This document shows positions 1-11,201 of a stretch of DNA of 64,000 nucleotides, piece after piece. Below the pieces are notes generated by a model that was not told the origin of the DNA, ran no database searches, and was given only the letters and a program-made list of their open reading frames with translations. Numbering within the stretch: the stretch's first letter is position 1; every line of letters begins with the position of its first letter. A program made the position numbers and the translations under genes. This DNA comes from Psettodes erumei (Eukaryota > Chordata > Actinopteri > Pleuronectiformes > Psettodidae), in the NCBI GenBank assembly GCA_016785225.1, contig JAFBJZ010000952.1:1116001-1180000 (forward strand), written 5' to 3'.

Positions 1-634
1 CGGGCGTGCGCGACCCAGGCGTGACGCATGACGTGGGGTTATTTTGCGTGTGAGCAGCAGCGAGCCCAGCATGGGGCTGGTGTCTGGAGCGTGTAATTGA
101 AACACGGTCCCACGCGGCGCTACACAGTGACCCCACTAATCTCCTCCTGACAAAGTGGCTTAGCTCCTGTGGGGGTCATATGGCACGGCCCAAACGGCTT
201 AAACACGGCGGAGCAGGGCGCGCGGCCCGAGCGCCGCGCCCTGGGGTCCGCCCTGCATTCAACAGGTCGCCCTCGGCAACGCCTTAGTTAGGATGCACTT
301 CAGAGATTCGGTGTTCAGTGGATCATTTGGAACAAGCTGGACATTTCTGTACTGTAAATCCTTATTCACTATACGTGTATTGGATGAAGCTTAACTTTTT
401 GAATTTATTTTTAAAAACTTTTTCACAGCATTAAATTTTACTGACGTGGTACATCATATTTTCCTGTTTATTGAAACGATCTCAACAAAATACATAAGCT
501 CAGTGGGGTGTTTTCCTGCCTCATCTGACAAAACCAGACCACTGAAAGCAAACACCAGAGTTTGGTTTGTATATTGACAGGAAGCAGCTGTGACCTGACA
601 AAGCGTTGTTCCAACCCTTCCTCCCAGCGCTCAC
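1..634. other. pard6b intron 2, left-edge part
   Basis: GC-rich up to about base 270, then AT-rich. I see no PAR6 CRIB/PDZ coding sequence here on either strand. The open frames that run through this stretch from exon 2 have no family support. Confidence 0.5.
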
Positions 635-2281
635 CTTTCCTCTGCAGGAACAGCCGGAGCAGGGGGCTGGCGGTGGAGATGGCCTTGTGGTAGTTGTCAT
701 CGTTGTTGATGGGCAGCAGGTCGCCGTGCACGTCCGCGTAGCCCACCAGCAGCTCCACGTTGGGGATGCGGTGCACGTGCTGCAGGAGGCCGTAGAACTC
801 GTCGAACCGGCCCGGCTTGGACCGGTCCAGAGAGAACCGCCGAAACTCTGCACCGAACTGGGATGGGACAGAAGGGCATATACGTCAGCAGGGCCGCCAA
901 CGCATAACGAACACAGGCCTGAAATATTAAAGAACAGCTCTTCAGAGAGCCTGAGATTTGAGGCCGAGGCTGTGTTCACTAAGCTGCGCCGGGAGCGTCG
1001 TCGGTCATAGTCATAGCCGTGTGGACGAGATCTAACGCACCACATGTGATGAATGATTGATGCAGACTCTGATGTGTGTGTGTGTGCGTGCGTGTGTCTC
1101 TATCTTCCGTTGCTCGTGGATGTAGCATGTTGAAGAATGCTGCCACACAACAAGCTTCCCGACAGCACGACTGGCATGCGGTTGTTGTAAGAAAGACTCG
1201 GTGGTACCACAAAACACACCGCTGGCTCAGAGCGGTGCGGTCTGATTGGCTCGGCGGCTGCAGATGCCTGATCTCTGGCACCGCGTCCCATCGGCGGCAT
1301 TGATGATGAATACGTAGTAAGTGTTGTGGTTACTGGTTGCCCAGCACTGTCCAAAGATGATCTACAATTCTCTGCCAACCTGGAAGCTGTGTGTCTTGTG
1401 CACCGGTGCAAAACAGAATAATGCCAGGTTAAGAAACAGATCTGGTCCCAGGCCAGTTTCTGGTAAATAGCTACATTAGAGCACGGGGAGAAAAGCTTGG
1501 GAAGAAGTAGAAGTAAAACAACACGTGTGTGTGGAGAGGGACAAAAATGAACTGTAACTGTTTACACAAGACATAGTGGTACAAACAAGTATGTCACAGC
1601 ACCGCGTGTGTCAACACATTTAACTGGCGCTAAAAAAAAAATAGTTCTGAGCAGCGAACGCCACAGGCAGGAGGCCCGTGGCGGAAGGAGCCACGAGCCG
1701 TATGACACCTGTGCGCTCAGGAATACGTCACCTCACGTCACGTCGCGTCGCGTCGCGACGAGCAGCCTCTCGACACATCGCACACAGCTGCATTTGACAT
1801 AACCGCCACATAAAGTTGTGTGGCTGGAATCGCGCTCAAACGAAAAGTTCATCCAAACTTTGGATCGGTTGGAGTGCCGGGGGGGGGTGGGGGTGGGGGG
1901 TGGGTGGGTGACAGGTGACACTGGCTCACTGTGGCGTCAGCTGAAGATAACCTCCACCTCCAAACTTACAAGCTAGCGATCAAACTTCTCAGACCAGCTC
2001 AGAGTCCAACTGCGCCACGGTTAGCATCCGAGTTTCCAACACGGCGAGCCCCAAGAGTCACAAAAACCTTTAGCTAACCTTTAGCTCGTGTCTATCGTGC
2101 GCCAACAGAACTCGCCATGGAGCCAGTTAGCAGGCTAATTTAGCCCGGGTGAGCAGCACGGGAAGAGTTGAGACTACAAATATGGCAAGTAAAGTGACAA
2201 ACAAGTGTCCGCACGCACCTTGCTCTTCACCTCCACGGCACTCAGGGAACGGCTGCTCGGCACTCGGTGGTTTTTGTTCAT
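635..2281 (-). CDS. pard6b: Par-6 family cell polarity regulator beta, first two coding exons (partial)
   Basis: Coding exon 1 is 2219..2281 (21 codons, starting MNKNHRVPSSRS) and coding exon 2 is 635..857. Both have clean splice signals (donors GTGCGT and GTGAGC, acceptor CCCAG). The residues after exon 1, FGAEFRRFSLDRSKPGRFDE, and the acidic PC/OPCA segment DVHGDLLPINNDDNYHKA identify the N-terminal PB1 domain of PAR6, which binds the PB1 domain of atypical PKC in the PAR3-PAR6-aPKC polarity complex at apical junctions. The second exon ends in phase 1 after QRK, as expected before the large third exon with the semi-CRIB and PDZ domains. That exon is not in the window, so the gene continues past base 1. 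I prefer pard6b over pard6a/g because the neighbour is adnp, as on human 20q13.13; the sequence alone does not settle the paralogue. Confidence 0.9.
858..2218. other. pard6b intron 1
   Basis: About 1.36 kb between the two coding exons. It holds a short (TG)n tract near 1071-1090, a G-run near 1878-1902, and a short CpG-rich tandem of a CGTCG-like unit near 1735-1760. No gene is seen. Confidence 0.6.
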
Positions 2282-2620
2282 GTTTCGCTAGCAGCGGGAC
2301 CGCCGCCTCCGCACGCACACACTCGCCCTGTTCCTGCCGCTGCGTGTCCGAAGAAAAAAAAACACCGTGTGTGCGTGGACCGGTTGTTTCTCCGGTAACA
2401 CGGACCGTCCCGCGACTCCCCGACGTCCGCTGGTTCGCCTTGTTTCTCCGAGGATGCGCCAACGGGTGCCGACCGGCCGAGCTCAGCCCGTAAACTTATC
2501 TCCCCTCATACTTGCCGACGCCAGTACTGCTACTACACAACTACTGTGTGTGCCTGAGCTTTACCTCTCAGCCGAGGACTCTACCTCTGTGTGTGTGTGT
2601 GTGTGTGTGTGTGCCTGGAG
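2282..2620 (-). promoter_or_regulatory. pard6b 5' UTR and CpG-rich promoter region
   Basis: CpG-dense sequence directly upstream of the pard6b start codon, ending in a (TG)n tract at 2588-2614. It is placed by position and base composition only; the transcription start was not determined. Confidence 0.4.
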
Positions 2621-2689
2621 AGCTGGCGACGCCAGATTTCAAAGTAAAAGACGCAGTCGCTCACAAACTGACTTCAAAATAAGAGCCCT

Positions 2690-2965
2690 CTACCTTCCAG
2701 CCCTTTCCAAAAGATTGTGACCTGTGACCTTGCTCTAAACCCTTATTTAAGATTTTACTTTGAATGTATCCTGTAAACCTCACTGTATTACTGCGTGTTT
2801 TGTAAGAGCATTACCGTACAGGATATTTCTTCTTTGTTATAGGACTTATTCTTAAGATGGGTCTTATTGTCTACTGTACACCGCTGGTCCTGAGGGCAAA
2901 TTTTGTTTCATGTGGAGACATGCAGATGACAATAAAGGATCCTTAAACCTTGAAAAGTCAAGATG
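2690..2965 (+). repeat. Possible LINE/SINE 3' tail
   Basis: The stretch ends in a GACAATAAAGGATCCTTAAA-type tail with repeated CCTTAAACCTTGAA-like ends. This resembles the 3' ends of fish L2-like non-LTR elements. It is recognised by look only; family and borders are uncertain. Confidence 0.3.
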
Positions 2966-4970
2966 TACACACACAATTTTAATGTATGTGAATTCATCAT
3001 GTAAAAAATACATAAAAAATACAATTACTATAAAATATAGATGTACACAAAGACACATACTCAGGATGCTAAATACACAATGCAATACAAAGACCTCTCC
3101 CAAAAACTCAAGGCAAAATAAGCTGAATGATACCAAACAAAAACAATAATATATTGTATATACACATACATTATCTCTCATTCCAAATGTCCACTTGTCA
3201 ACACTGGGAAGTTACAATGATTAAGTGTTTCTCAATAGTAAAAAGAGGATGGATGTTGAAGAACGTGTAAGTTTGAATTGCACAAAACATTAAACAAGCC
3301 AAATGTTGCTGGACACACTAACAAGCCCTTTCAAGCCCCTGTATAGGTACGATCACCTGGCCAGCCAAAATTATTACCTTCCAGCCTGTAAATAACAAAT
3401 ATCAGATCATATGTATATATTACTTATATAATGGGCTACACTCTCACCAGAATGAAGATAACTTCATTACTACTTCTTGGGCCAAAGTCACTTTTTTTTC
3501 TTTATTCAAGGCAATTCTAAAATTGTAACAGGAAATGCATCTGTCCTTATATTATACAGCGTGCGCATATTTTGCAGGAATTGTGTGTGTGGTATATACT
3601 GGGTATATTAAAGGATTGTTAAAATGTCAGATAAACCTCTCCATCCAAAACACACCAGGGAAGGTTTTTTTATAAATGAGTGCACATTGTTTCTTGTTGT
3701 ATAGTGACATCTTCTGGCTGAAAGACATATAGACCTACTGCTGCATGCATGTACTCATATATACACTGTCAATTATTATCTCATGAAAAATGTGGAGATT
3801 ACTGTACATCAAATGACACATGTACATACAATATGTCTATCTATTATATGCACAAAAAATAGCTTTGGTCTACAGTCAGGGATAATCACAAAGCACCAAT
3901 ATTCAGGTAAAAATAGTTGAGTAGATTCATGCTAATTTGTCCATGGAGAAAATATCATTGTCATCACCTGCAGTGTCTTTAATGACTGAATTAACTTATC
4001 TAAAAAGAGTGGAATTTCAAATTTTGTACAAATTGTTCATGTGTAAGTAACAAACCTTAAATGATATGTGATTAACACCTTTTGGATGCCATTTGGGAAG
4101 AAATGTAGCTTATTATGATCTGTGATATTAGTTCCAGGAAGGGAGAAAATGTGAACACAGCAGGTCCACAAAGCTCACAGAGCGTCCTCATTAAATAGTG
4201 ACAGCTTAATAACAGGTAATTTAGTTGGCGAAAAAGCTGAAACCACCAACTTTGTTGGAAATGTGTGACAGTAAGCTCCAAGCAGAATAAGGAGTGGTCT
4301 GCTGGTTTATCTTAATTATGTAGATACGTATGCCTTTATTATCAAGATATTAGAACATGGAGTTCCCAGCATGACTCACCCCTGTTTGAACCTGAGTGAA
4401 ACTCCAGTCATGCAGAATGGTGGGAACACGAGGATGTGTGGGGTCTGCAACATTGTGCTGGGGACACAGATCTCCTGCTGCTGTAAATGCAAACATAATA
4501 TCCACATTCAAAATAAACTTGCAGCAGCGCTAATGGTTCAATATGTTTCAATATTTCAGTCAAATTAAATAAATTAAATCAATCATAAATGATCTGTTAT
4601 TTTTTAATGGACTATCCAGAGGGAGGAGATCACTCCTGTGTTCCACTTGCACATTGTGTCTTCTGCATGTTTATCATGTTAAAGGCTATTGGATCATTAG
4701 AAAAACCCTTTAGCGCTGCTCATTAAAGGAGCGATGCATGTGGCTCGCTGAATGTCTGCAGAATGAGCCTTTGTGGGACTCAAAATGGCCAAAAAAAGAA
4801 CTTCATTTTCATACTTAAATATTTTCTTACAAATGAAGGCTATTCCACAGAACAAATTACCCCCCCCCCCAAAAAAAGAAGACACAACAGTGTATACTAC
4901 TCCCTTCACAGCACAGCACAAAGTGACTCCAACCAGAATCAAACGAGAAGTGGGAGGGGGAAAAAGAACA
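2966..4970. other. AT-rich intergenic sequence
   Basis: About 2 kb of AT-rich sequence with only short chance frames. A CTCF-like 16-mer (minus orientation, CCAGAAGATGTCACTA) lies near 3703-3720. No gene seen. Confidence 0.5.
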
Positions 4971-5290
4971 GACATGGGACAGAAGAAGACCGGAAAAAGT
5001 TGTTAGGGACAGATGAATCTCAGTTTGATGTGTTTGGACCAAAACATTCAGACACAGAACAAGTGAAAAGATGCTGCAGCTTTTGACGCCATCTGTTGAC
5101 CTGCTTAGGTGGTGGATAATTGGGAGATTTAAACAGGACAGAGGGTATCTTCATTTTTCAACTCCATGACTGTTTGACTGGAGCCCATTTCCTCTGACAA
5201 CCCAAAGCACAGCTCCCATACATAACTGCACAATCACCAGATCTCAACCCTGTTGAGCTGCTGTGGGAGCAGTGAGACACGCCCATCGAA
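4960..5290 (+). mobile_element. Degenerate Tc1/mariner transposase fragment
   Basis: Around 4978-5040 the plus strand reads DRKKLLGTDESQFDVFG, matching the block around the second catalytic Asp of Tc1-family transposases. At 5234-5272 it reads SPDLNPVELLWEQ, the block carrying the last acidic residue of the DDE triad. Stop codons and frame changes separate the two blocks and the N-terminal DNA-binding part is not recognisable, so this is an inactive relic. Terminal inverted repeats were not found. Confidence 0.75.
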
Positions 5291-5299
5291 GTATTTCTC

Positions 5300-7060
5300 A
5301 TTTTTTTGTATCAATACACTTAGGACCTTTATTTTTCCTTCATTTTATAATCCATGACATATTAGAGGTTGACTGACAGTGATTTTTTAAGAGGCAGGCA
5401 AAATAATAATAATTAGGAACATAAAAAGCCCACCCACCTGCAGCTGTCAGTTCATACTGAAATGATTGAAGAAGCATCTTAGTATGGGGGGGAATTAAAA
5501 TGCAGATGCTTTCTTAACCTCACGGTTCAAATAAAAATCTTCAGATAAAGTCAGAAACAAATGTTTGTTACAGTCCCCTCTCTTCTTTGTGTAACATGCA
5601 GTGTTTTTTCCTCAGTATGCAAATTAGAATGTCTAGGATCCCCTCGACCTGATTGGATGGTCATCCTCTGGAGGTGTGGCCGACCAGCACCACCTTTCTA
5701 CTCCAACCTGATACAAACTTTGTTCCTGAGGTGAATGGAATCAGTACAGAGTGAACTAATCTGGCCCAGTCTGCAGGTAACCAAGCATCTCAACGTCATC
5801 ACACGTTTACCAGACCGAATCTATCAACACAATCACATGTGCTACATTACAAACTTAAAGGACAAACAATTTGACATGAGGGTAAATTAAAATTCTTTCA
5901 TACTTTCAACCACGAATTCAAAATGCATAACCACACATGTACAAAATTTCCCTGCATTAGATCACTGCTAATCAACAAATGCACCCATTTTACACTCAAT
6001 TATCATGTGTCTTCACAGCAGCAGGGTCTTATGGGGACTAAGGAGAGTGTCCTTCACAAGTTCAGGCACAATGCAAACAAATGTTCATCTGAAATGTTTT
6101 GGGGGGGGGTTACGTGCCACACATACACACACGCACACCCTCCCTCCTCCTTCGACCTCCAGTGCACACACTAATGCAGGCGCTCAGTCAGCTGGGCCTG
6201 GTGATGTCACCAGCTGAGCTTCTGCAGACCTATTCATGCAGCATCCTGGAAAGTTTGATTCACTTCTTTGACCGGTAAAATGGTAACATGTGGTGGCTGT
6301 CACTGTGTTAGGGTAAAAGGGTAAAAAACCCGCAGAACCCGTCTTCCATCATCAATATGTACAGTAAAGGTTTTAGTCACAGATCCAGTGTGCAAGCACA
6401 GTGGCTCAAACACACATCTGCAGAGTTGTAGGATCTGAAAACAGACTGCGTAAATTCCAAGCGCAGCGTTCACCGGCTTCATTGTTGCAAAATGGCTTGG
6501 ATCAGTGGTTCATCACAAGAGGGATGAAGATAAACCGACCTTCTGTACATCCATGGCCACACTGCCCATAAGCTGTGGAGCCATTGCCCCATTTCCAGGG
6601 CAGCAGGTGTACAGGTGTGGGACCTTCTTCTTCTTTTGGACGGCACAAGCCTGTTGGATTCTTGTCACCTCTTCCCCGACTTCCTCTCTCGCCGCACATC
6701 TCATTCTTATTCTTTTGCCGTCTCCCATCGACTCCCTGCCTCACCCCCATCTCAACTTTTCTTTTTTTCCCCCCTCTCTTCTTACAATTCGCCACAGGTC
6801 TCTCTCTTTTCTCCCCCCGCTCACTGTCCATATCACATTTTTCTCTGCCTACTGAAAGATTCAGTTCCACCGTATTCTTTCCATGAATCATTGGCGCTGT
6901 GCGTGTATGTGTGTGCATGCCTTTCTATGGTTGTGTAGGCAAATTTTAATTCAAAGCCATCATTGTAAAGGGTCTAGACTTGGTTTAAAGGTTCAGATTA
7001 GAATCAGGTTGAGATTAGGGGCTCTGGAATGATTTGTGTCCTAACAACTGTACAAAGACC
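5300..7060. other. Intergenic sequence
   Basis: No gene recognised. It holds a nested dyad with two CAGCTG E-boxes at 6188-6217 and a pyrimidine-rich stretch at about 6600-6830. Open frames here are short and lack family support. Confidence 0.5.
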
Positions 7061-7065
7061 AGCGT

Positions 7066-7487
7066 GTGTGTGTGTGTTTGTGCAACAAGGCCACTCCAAC
7101 TGCAGGAGGCGCTAGCAGTGGGCTAGGTCTGCAACTGTCTCTCTCTGTCTCCCTCCCTCTCAGCACCCCCCCCGCCCCATTCCTCTCCCTCTGCTGTGTC
7201 TTTCTCCCCCCTCAGTCACCCACTCATGCCAGCCCCCCCCCCACTCCCACTCCATCACCCAGCACTGCAGAAGAGGCCTCTTGTCTCCCCTGCAGTCTGC
7301 AAGGCCTTTCTTTACCCCCACACCCACACCCACCCCCACCCCCACCCCCTCCTTCTGTCTCTGCGCTGCCGTTATTGTCCCAGTTTTCATGGCACCCTGA
7401 TCTAGATGACCTCTAGCCACATGCAATGTGAAGTACAGCACAAGATGAGACGTGGCACCCACAACATCACAAGCATCCTTTTATTGA

Positions 7488-7527
<40 letters not shown>

Positions 7528-7893
7528 CAAATGTGGTTTTTTTTGTTGTTTAAAAAAAAAAATCTATTAACCCCTTCTGCTGAAAGCAATCTCATGCTGG
7601 CTCCTGTCAGTTTCCTACAGGGGGCGCCGTCAGCGACTCCACCACAACCTGCCCCCCCCCCCCCCCACACACACACACACGTCCCTTCTTTTCTCCTCCT
7701 CACCCCCGCTAATCCGTCTCCCCCGTCTTCCCTTCCCTCTCGTCCTCTCTCTCGCCTCCATCGTCGCTGCTCAGGTGGGTGTGGGCTGCAGGTCAGATGG
7801 GGGCAAATGCGAAACTGACCTGTGGCCAGTTCAAGCAATTAGCCTCCCTCCTGTTAAGTGTCAGGGCTGTTTCGTCTCAGCAGCTCTTTGTGT

Positions 7894-7948
<55 letters not shown>

Positions 7949-8460
7949 CCTCTCCGTCCCTCTACTCCAGCTGCAGGGGGCGCTAGTCTCTACACCCCCC
8001 CCCCCCACCCCCCACCCCTTCCTCTCCCCTCTTTCTGTTCCTCCTTCTTTCCCTCCCTACACCCCTCCTCTGGCCCCCACCACTTCCTCCCCTCCTCATA
8101 CCTTGCCACTCTCTCCCTCTCCTCTCCTCCCCCTCCTCTCTGTTTCTCCTCCTTCTTGCTCCTGTCCCTCTCCGACTCCCTTTTTCCTCCCCCCCTCCCG
8201 GCGCGTCTCCCCACCCCTTCCCTTCGTCTCCCTCCCCTCCCCTCCCCCCTTTGAAAGGTTGTTAAGCGCTCCTTCTGCACACAGCACTGCAGATGAGGCC
8301 TCCGCCTCCCCCACAGTCTGCCAGGCCTCTCTCTCTCTCTCTCTCTCTCTCTCGCTCCCCTTCAGCCTCCCCCACCACTCCTTCCCTCCCTCCCTCCATC
8401 CTTGCCTTCCTCCCTCTCCCTCGCTCCTCACAACAGCATAGCAACACTGACTAGCCAGCC
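7066..8460. repeat. Pyrimidine-rich, microsatellite-rich block with a diverged internal duplication
   Basis: The plus strand is mostly C and T. It contains (CA)n at about 7490-7520, 7661-7680 and 7896-7946, and (CT)n at 8327-8353. A GGCGCTAG-containing motif followed by an AGCACTGCAG..GAGGCCTC..CAGTCTGC..AGGCCT block occurs twice (7098/7260 and 7968/8282), suggesting an old, diverged duplication. Long frames across the block are low-complexity Pro/Ser/Leu and are not genes. Confidence 0.65.
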
Positions 8461-10140
8461 AAGGAGAGTCTTGCCTCTCTCACTCTCTCCCTATTGCACT
8501 GGGGTAATTTCCCTCCATTTTAGATTCCTCATCCCTGGTCGGCAAGGGGTGGGACTTTAACGAAATACTTTGGAGGTAGAAATGTGTCGTTCACGCCTGC
8601 ATTGACCTGACTCAGTCTACCTGGGCTGGTGGAACAGCGTGACTCGCTGGATGAACCTCAGTCGGATCTGACTCTGGGAGAGCAGCGTTCATCCAGCGGT
8701 CGCACCTCAGCAAAGGGTTAATAACGCAGCGCTCCGTTTGTAATCATGGGCAACACACAGGCAGGGTCCACGTGGTACATCTGCAAAACCATAAGACAAA
8801 GGGACATACTGTCGCTCTCTGACAAACACATCATAGATTCCGTTTCATATTTTCTCACCTGGGGGGAGGGGAGCACTCAAACAAGGCTGTATATACAATG
8901 GATGAGGTTTTCCGCACCTAGTTTTTGAGGACGGCCCCTTAAAATCACAACACACGGCTCCCGACACCTGGAGTAAATCGTTCTCAATTAATCCACAGCC
9001 CGTAATGTCTGCCGTCAGAAACAAACGGACGAGGCTCGGTCTCACAGAGATGAAGAAGCGCTCTGATCCTGCGGGGTTAAATTGGTGGGGACCTTCATTT
9101 CGGTTACCAAGCAATGCTGGATATTCCTGGACCTATTTTTGGCGGCTTACAGACACAACTCCCGCATGATCAAGTGAACTGCGCACGAGCCCAATCAAGG
9201 TGCACATCCTTGCATGCTTTACTTTCTTGAACGCCACATCATGATGTCACTGTTTTGATGATACAAAGCTATTAAATATAAAAAAGCAGAATAAAAAGAA
9301 GGCCAATGACAGGCATTTTTTTGGCGCTGTATACATCCATGTGAGTTCCATTTTTCCCTGGCTGCTTGCCTAGATTTGGCATCTGCATTAAGCTGACTGA
9401 CTGCTGAGATGACTGATTTCTGCAGAAACAGCTCTTCAAATCATACTTAAACTGGTTTATTCACCCAAACAGCTCCATTTATCCACATACTTCATCAATC
9501 AATCTATCAATATGTCCTTTTCTTCTTTGTTTCTTTCTGTTTTTATGCCAAAACATTTACTCCACAAAGAAACTGAAAATAAGTCGGTGACATCATTGCG
9601 TATCGGCCTTCTCCTTCGACCTTCGCACAGAATCAAACAAAACCGTCCGGGGATCCCTTTATGCTCCATCACTGCCAAGTCAATGTAAAAAGAGAAGAAG
9701 TTTGTTGCACTGATTTGCAACAAGCTTCAGCAGAGAGGAATGTTTCCATTAGAGATGCGTGTTAACATTTGGTTGGTGTTTTGGAGATTAATCAGGCGAC
9801 CTTTCAGATTTATCCTGGGACTGCTCTGTGATGCTGAAAATACCTCTGCACTACAATATTTCAAACAGCAATCAATGCACCATGAAGTGCATTTTGCCTT
9901 ATTGGCCGCAGGAACCTCTCGCCTCCACTGAGAAGAAAACGAAAGAGAGGAACTTCATCCTGTGAACGCTTTGCAACAGGACGTTCAACCACTTGTGGAA
10001 GTTTTGCTCCGACAACTGGAGTTTGGAACGCAACGCTGTACACACAGTTTAGAGAAGCAAGTTTAAGGTGAAGTTCAGACCATCGTCCCTTCCTCACTTC
10101 GAACGAAGAGAGCCGCCACGCGTTGCCGTGAGTTGTGTGA
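8461..10140. other. Intergenic sequence downstream of adnp
   Basis: No coding family is recognised. In human a BCAS4 gene lies between PARD6B and ADNP; I saw no BCAS4-like exon here. Confidence 0.45.
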
Positions 10141-10144
10141 GAAC

Positions 10145-11201
10145 CACAATTACAGCACTTTATTGTTCATAAATGTCGAAGTGGAAAAAAAAATGAAAAC
10201 ATAAAAACAAATACACACAAGTCATAGAACACATACTGAACACAACTCGCTTTTTTGAGGAGGGAGGGAAAAAAAACGCTTTCGCTTCGCTTCAGTGGAT
10301 GTCGCTGCGGTGGTCACTGTCCAATGGTGTGGGGCAAAGAAAAGTTCAAACCGTGAGAACAGAAAGCAAGTCCAGCCGGGCTGCAAAAAAAGTTGACGAA
10401 ATGCCCCTTTATGCTGCAAGAGCATGAGAACAGCTGGGCCCCGCTATTATTTCAGAACGGAAATAAAAAAAAAAAAAAATCATATTAAAAAAAAAAAAAA
10501 AAAAATCATATTCAAATTAAAATGCAGAAACAAATCAATCAATTTTTTCATTTATATATAGATATATTATTTTGCAAAAAAACTAGGTTTTTGTTAAAAA
10601 ATAAACTTAAACGTACATGAAAATACCAGCCACCAAAGCAACAGCTATCGTTAAGCATATCAATATAGAACATATGAGGCTACCTTACACACAGGTAATA
10701 GCAAATATTTAAGGGAACATGTACGGCAACATGTGTCCAAACATGTCTAAAAGACTGTACAAATTTACACTAGCTATGTCAGGAGAGCTACGTGAAAAAT
10801 GATGGATTATCTGGTCAGCCTGAAAGATTTACCTCACAACTCGGGATTACAGGCCGCGCCTCCAAGTCGGGCGGCCAAATCAACGTTAAGAACTCCTTAT
10901 CTCAATGTACTAAAGTATACAGAAGGCAAAAAAACGTGTTTTTTTTTTTGATTCCCTGTTCGTTTGGTGTCACTTCGTCGTCGTCTCCGCCCCCACCCCT
11001 CCCACTCGGGGGAGGAGACATTTCGAACTTAGTTCAGGGCTCTTCACATCAATCCTAGCTGCTCGTGGAGTCCGGCCTTTAAATGTCACTGAATGGCTTG
11101 TTTCGAGGGGCCTCTCGGTGTCCTTGGGCTCGGGCGAGGCAGATTTGTTGGCGTGGATCAAATCTCAAGCGTCTCTCTCTGTTTTTTTGGGACGTCTCCG
11201 G
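10145..11201 (-). other. adnp 3' UTR with polyadenylation signal
   Basis: AT-rich sequence after the adnp stop codon, with A-runs at about 10460-10505. A minus-strand AATAAA lies at 10159-10164. I take this as the likely 3' end; the cleavage site was not determined. Confidence 0.5.

Noticed and set aside
521..1045. 174-codon minus-strand frame over pard6b exon 2
   Set aside because: Out-of-frame shadow; the PB1 sequence is read in another minus-strand frame with good splice sites.
7779..8441. Long plus-strand open frame (220 codons)
   Set aside because: It runs through (CA)n and CT-rich simple sequence and encodes low-complexity His/Thr and Pro/Ser/Leu; no splice or family support.
2400..11000. 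A BCAS4 orthologue expected between pard6b and adnp from human synteny
   Set aside because: No coiled-coil BCAS4-like exon could be recognised on either strand.
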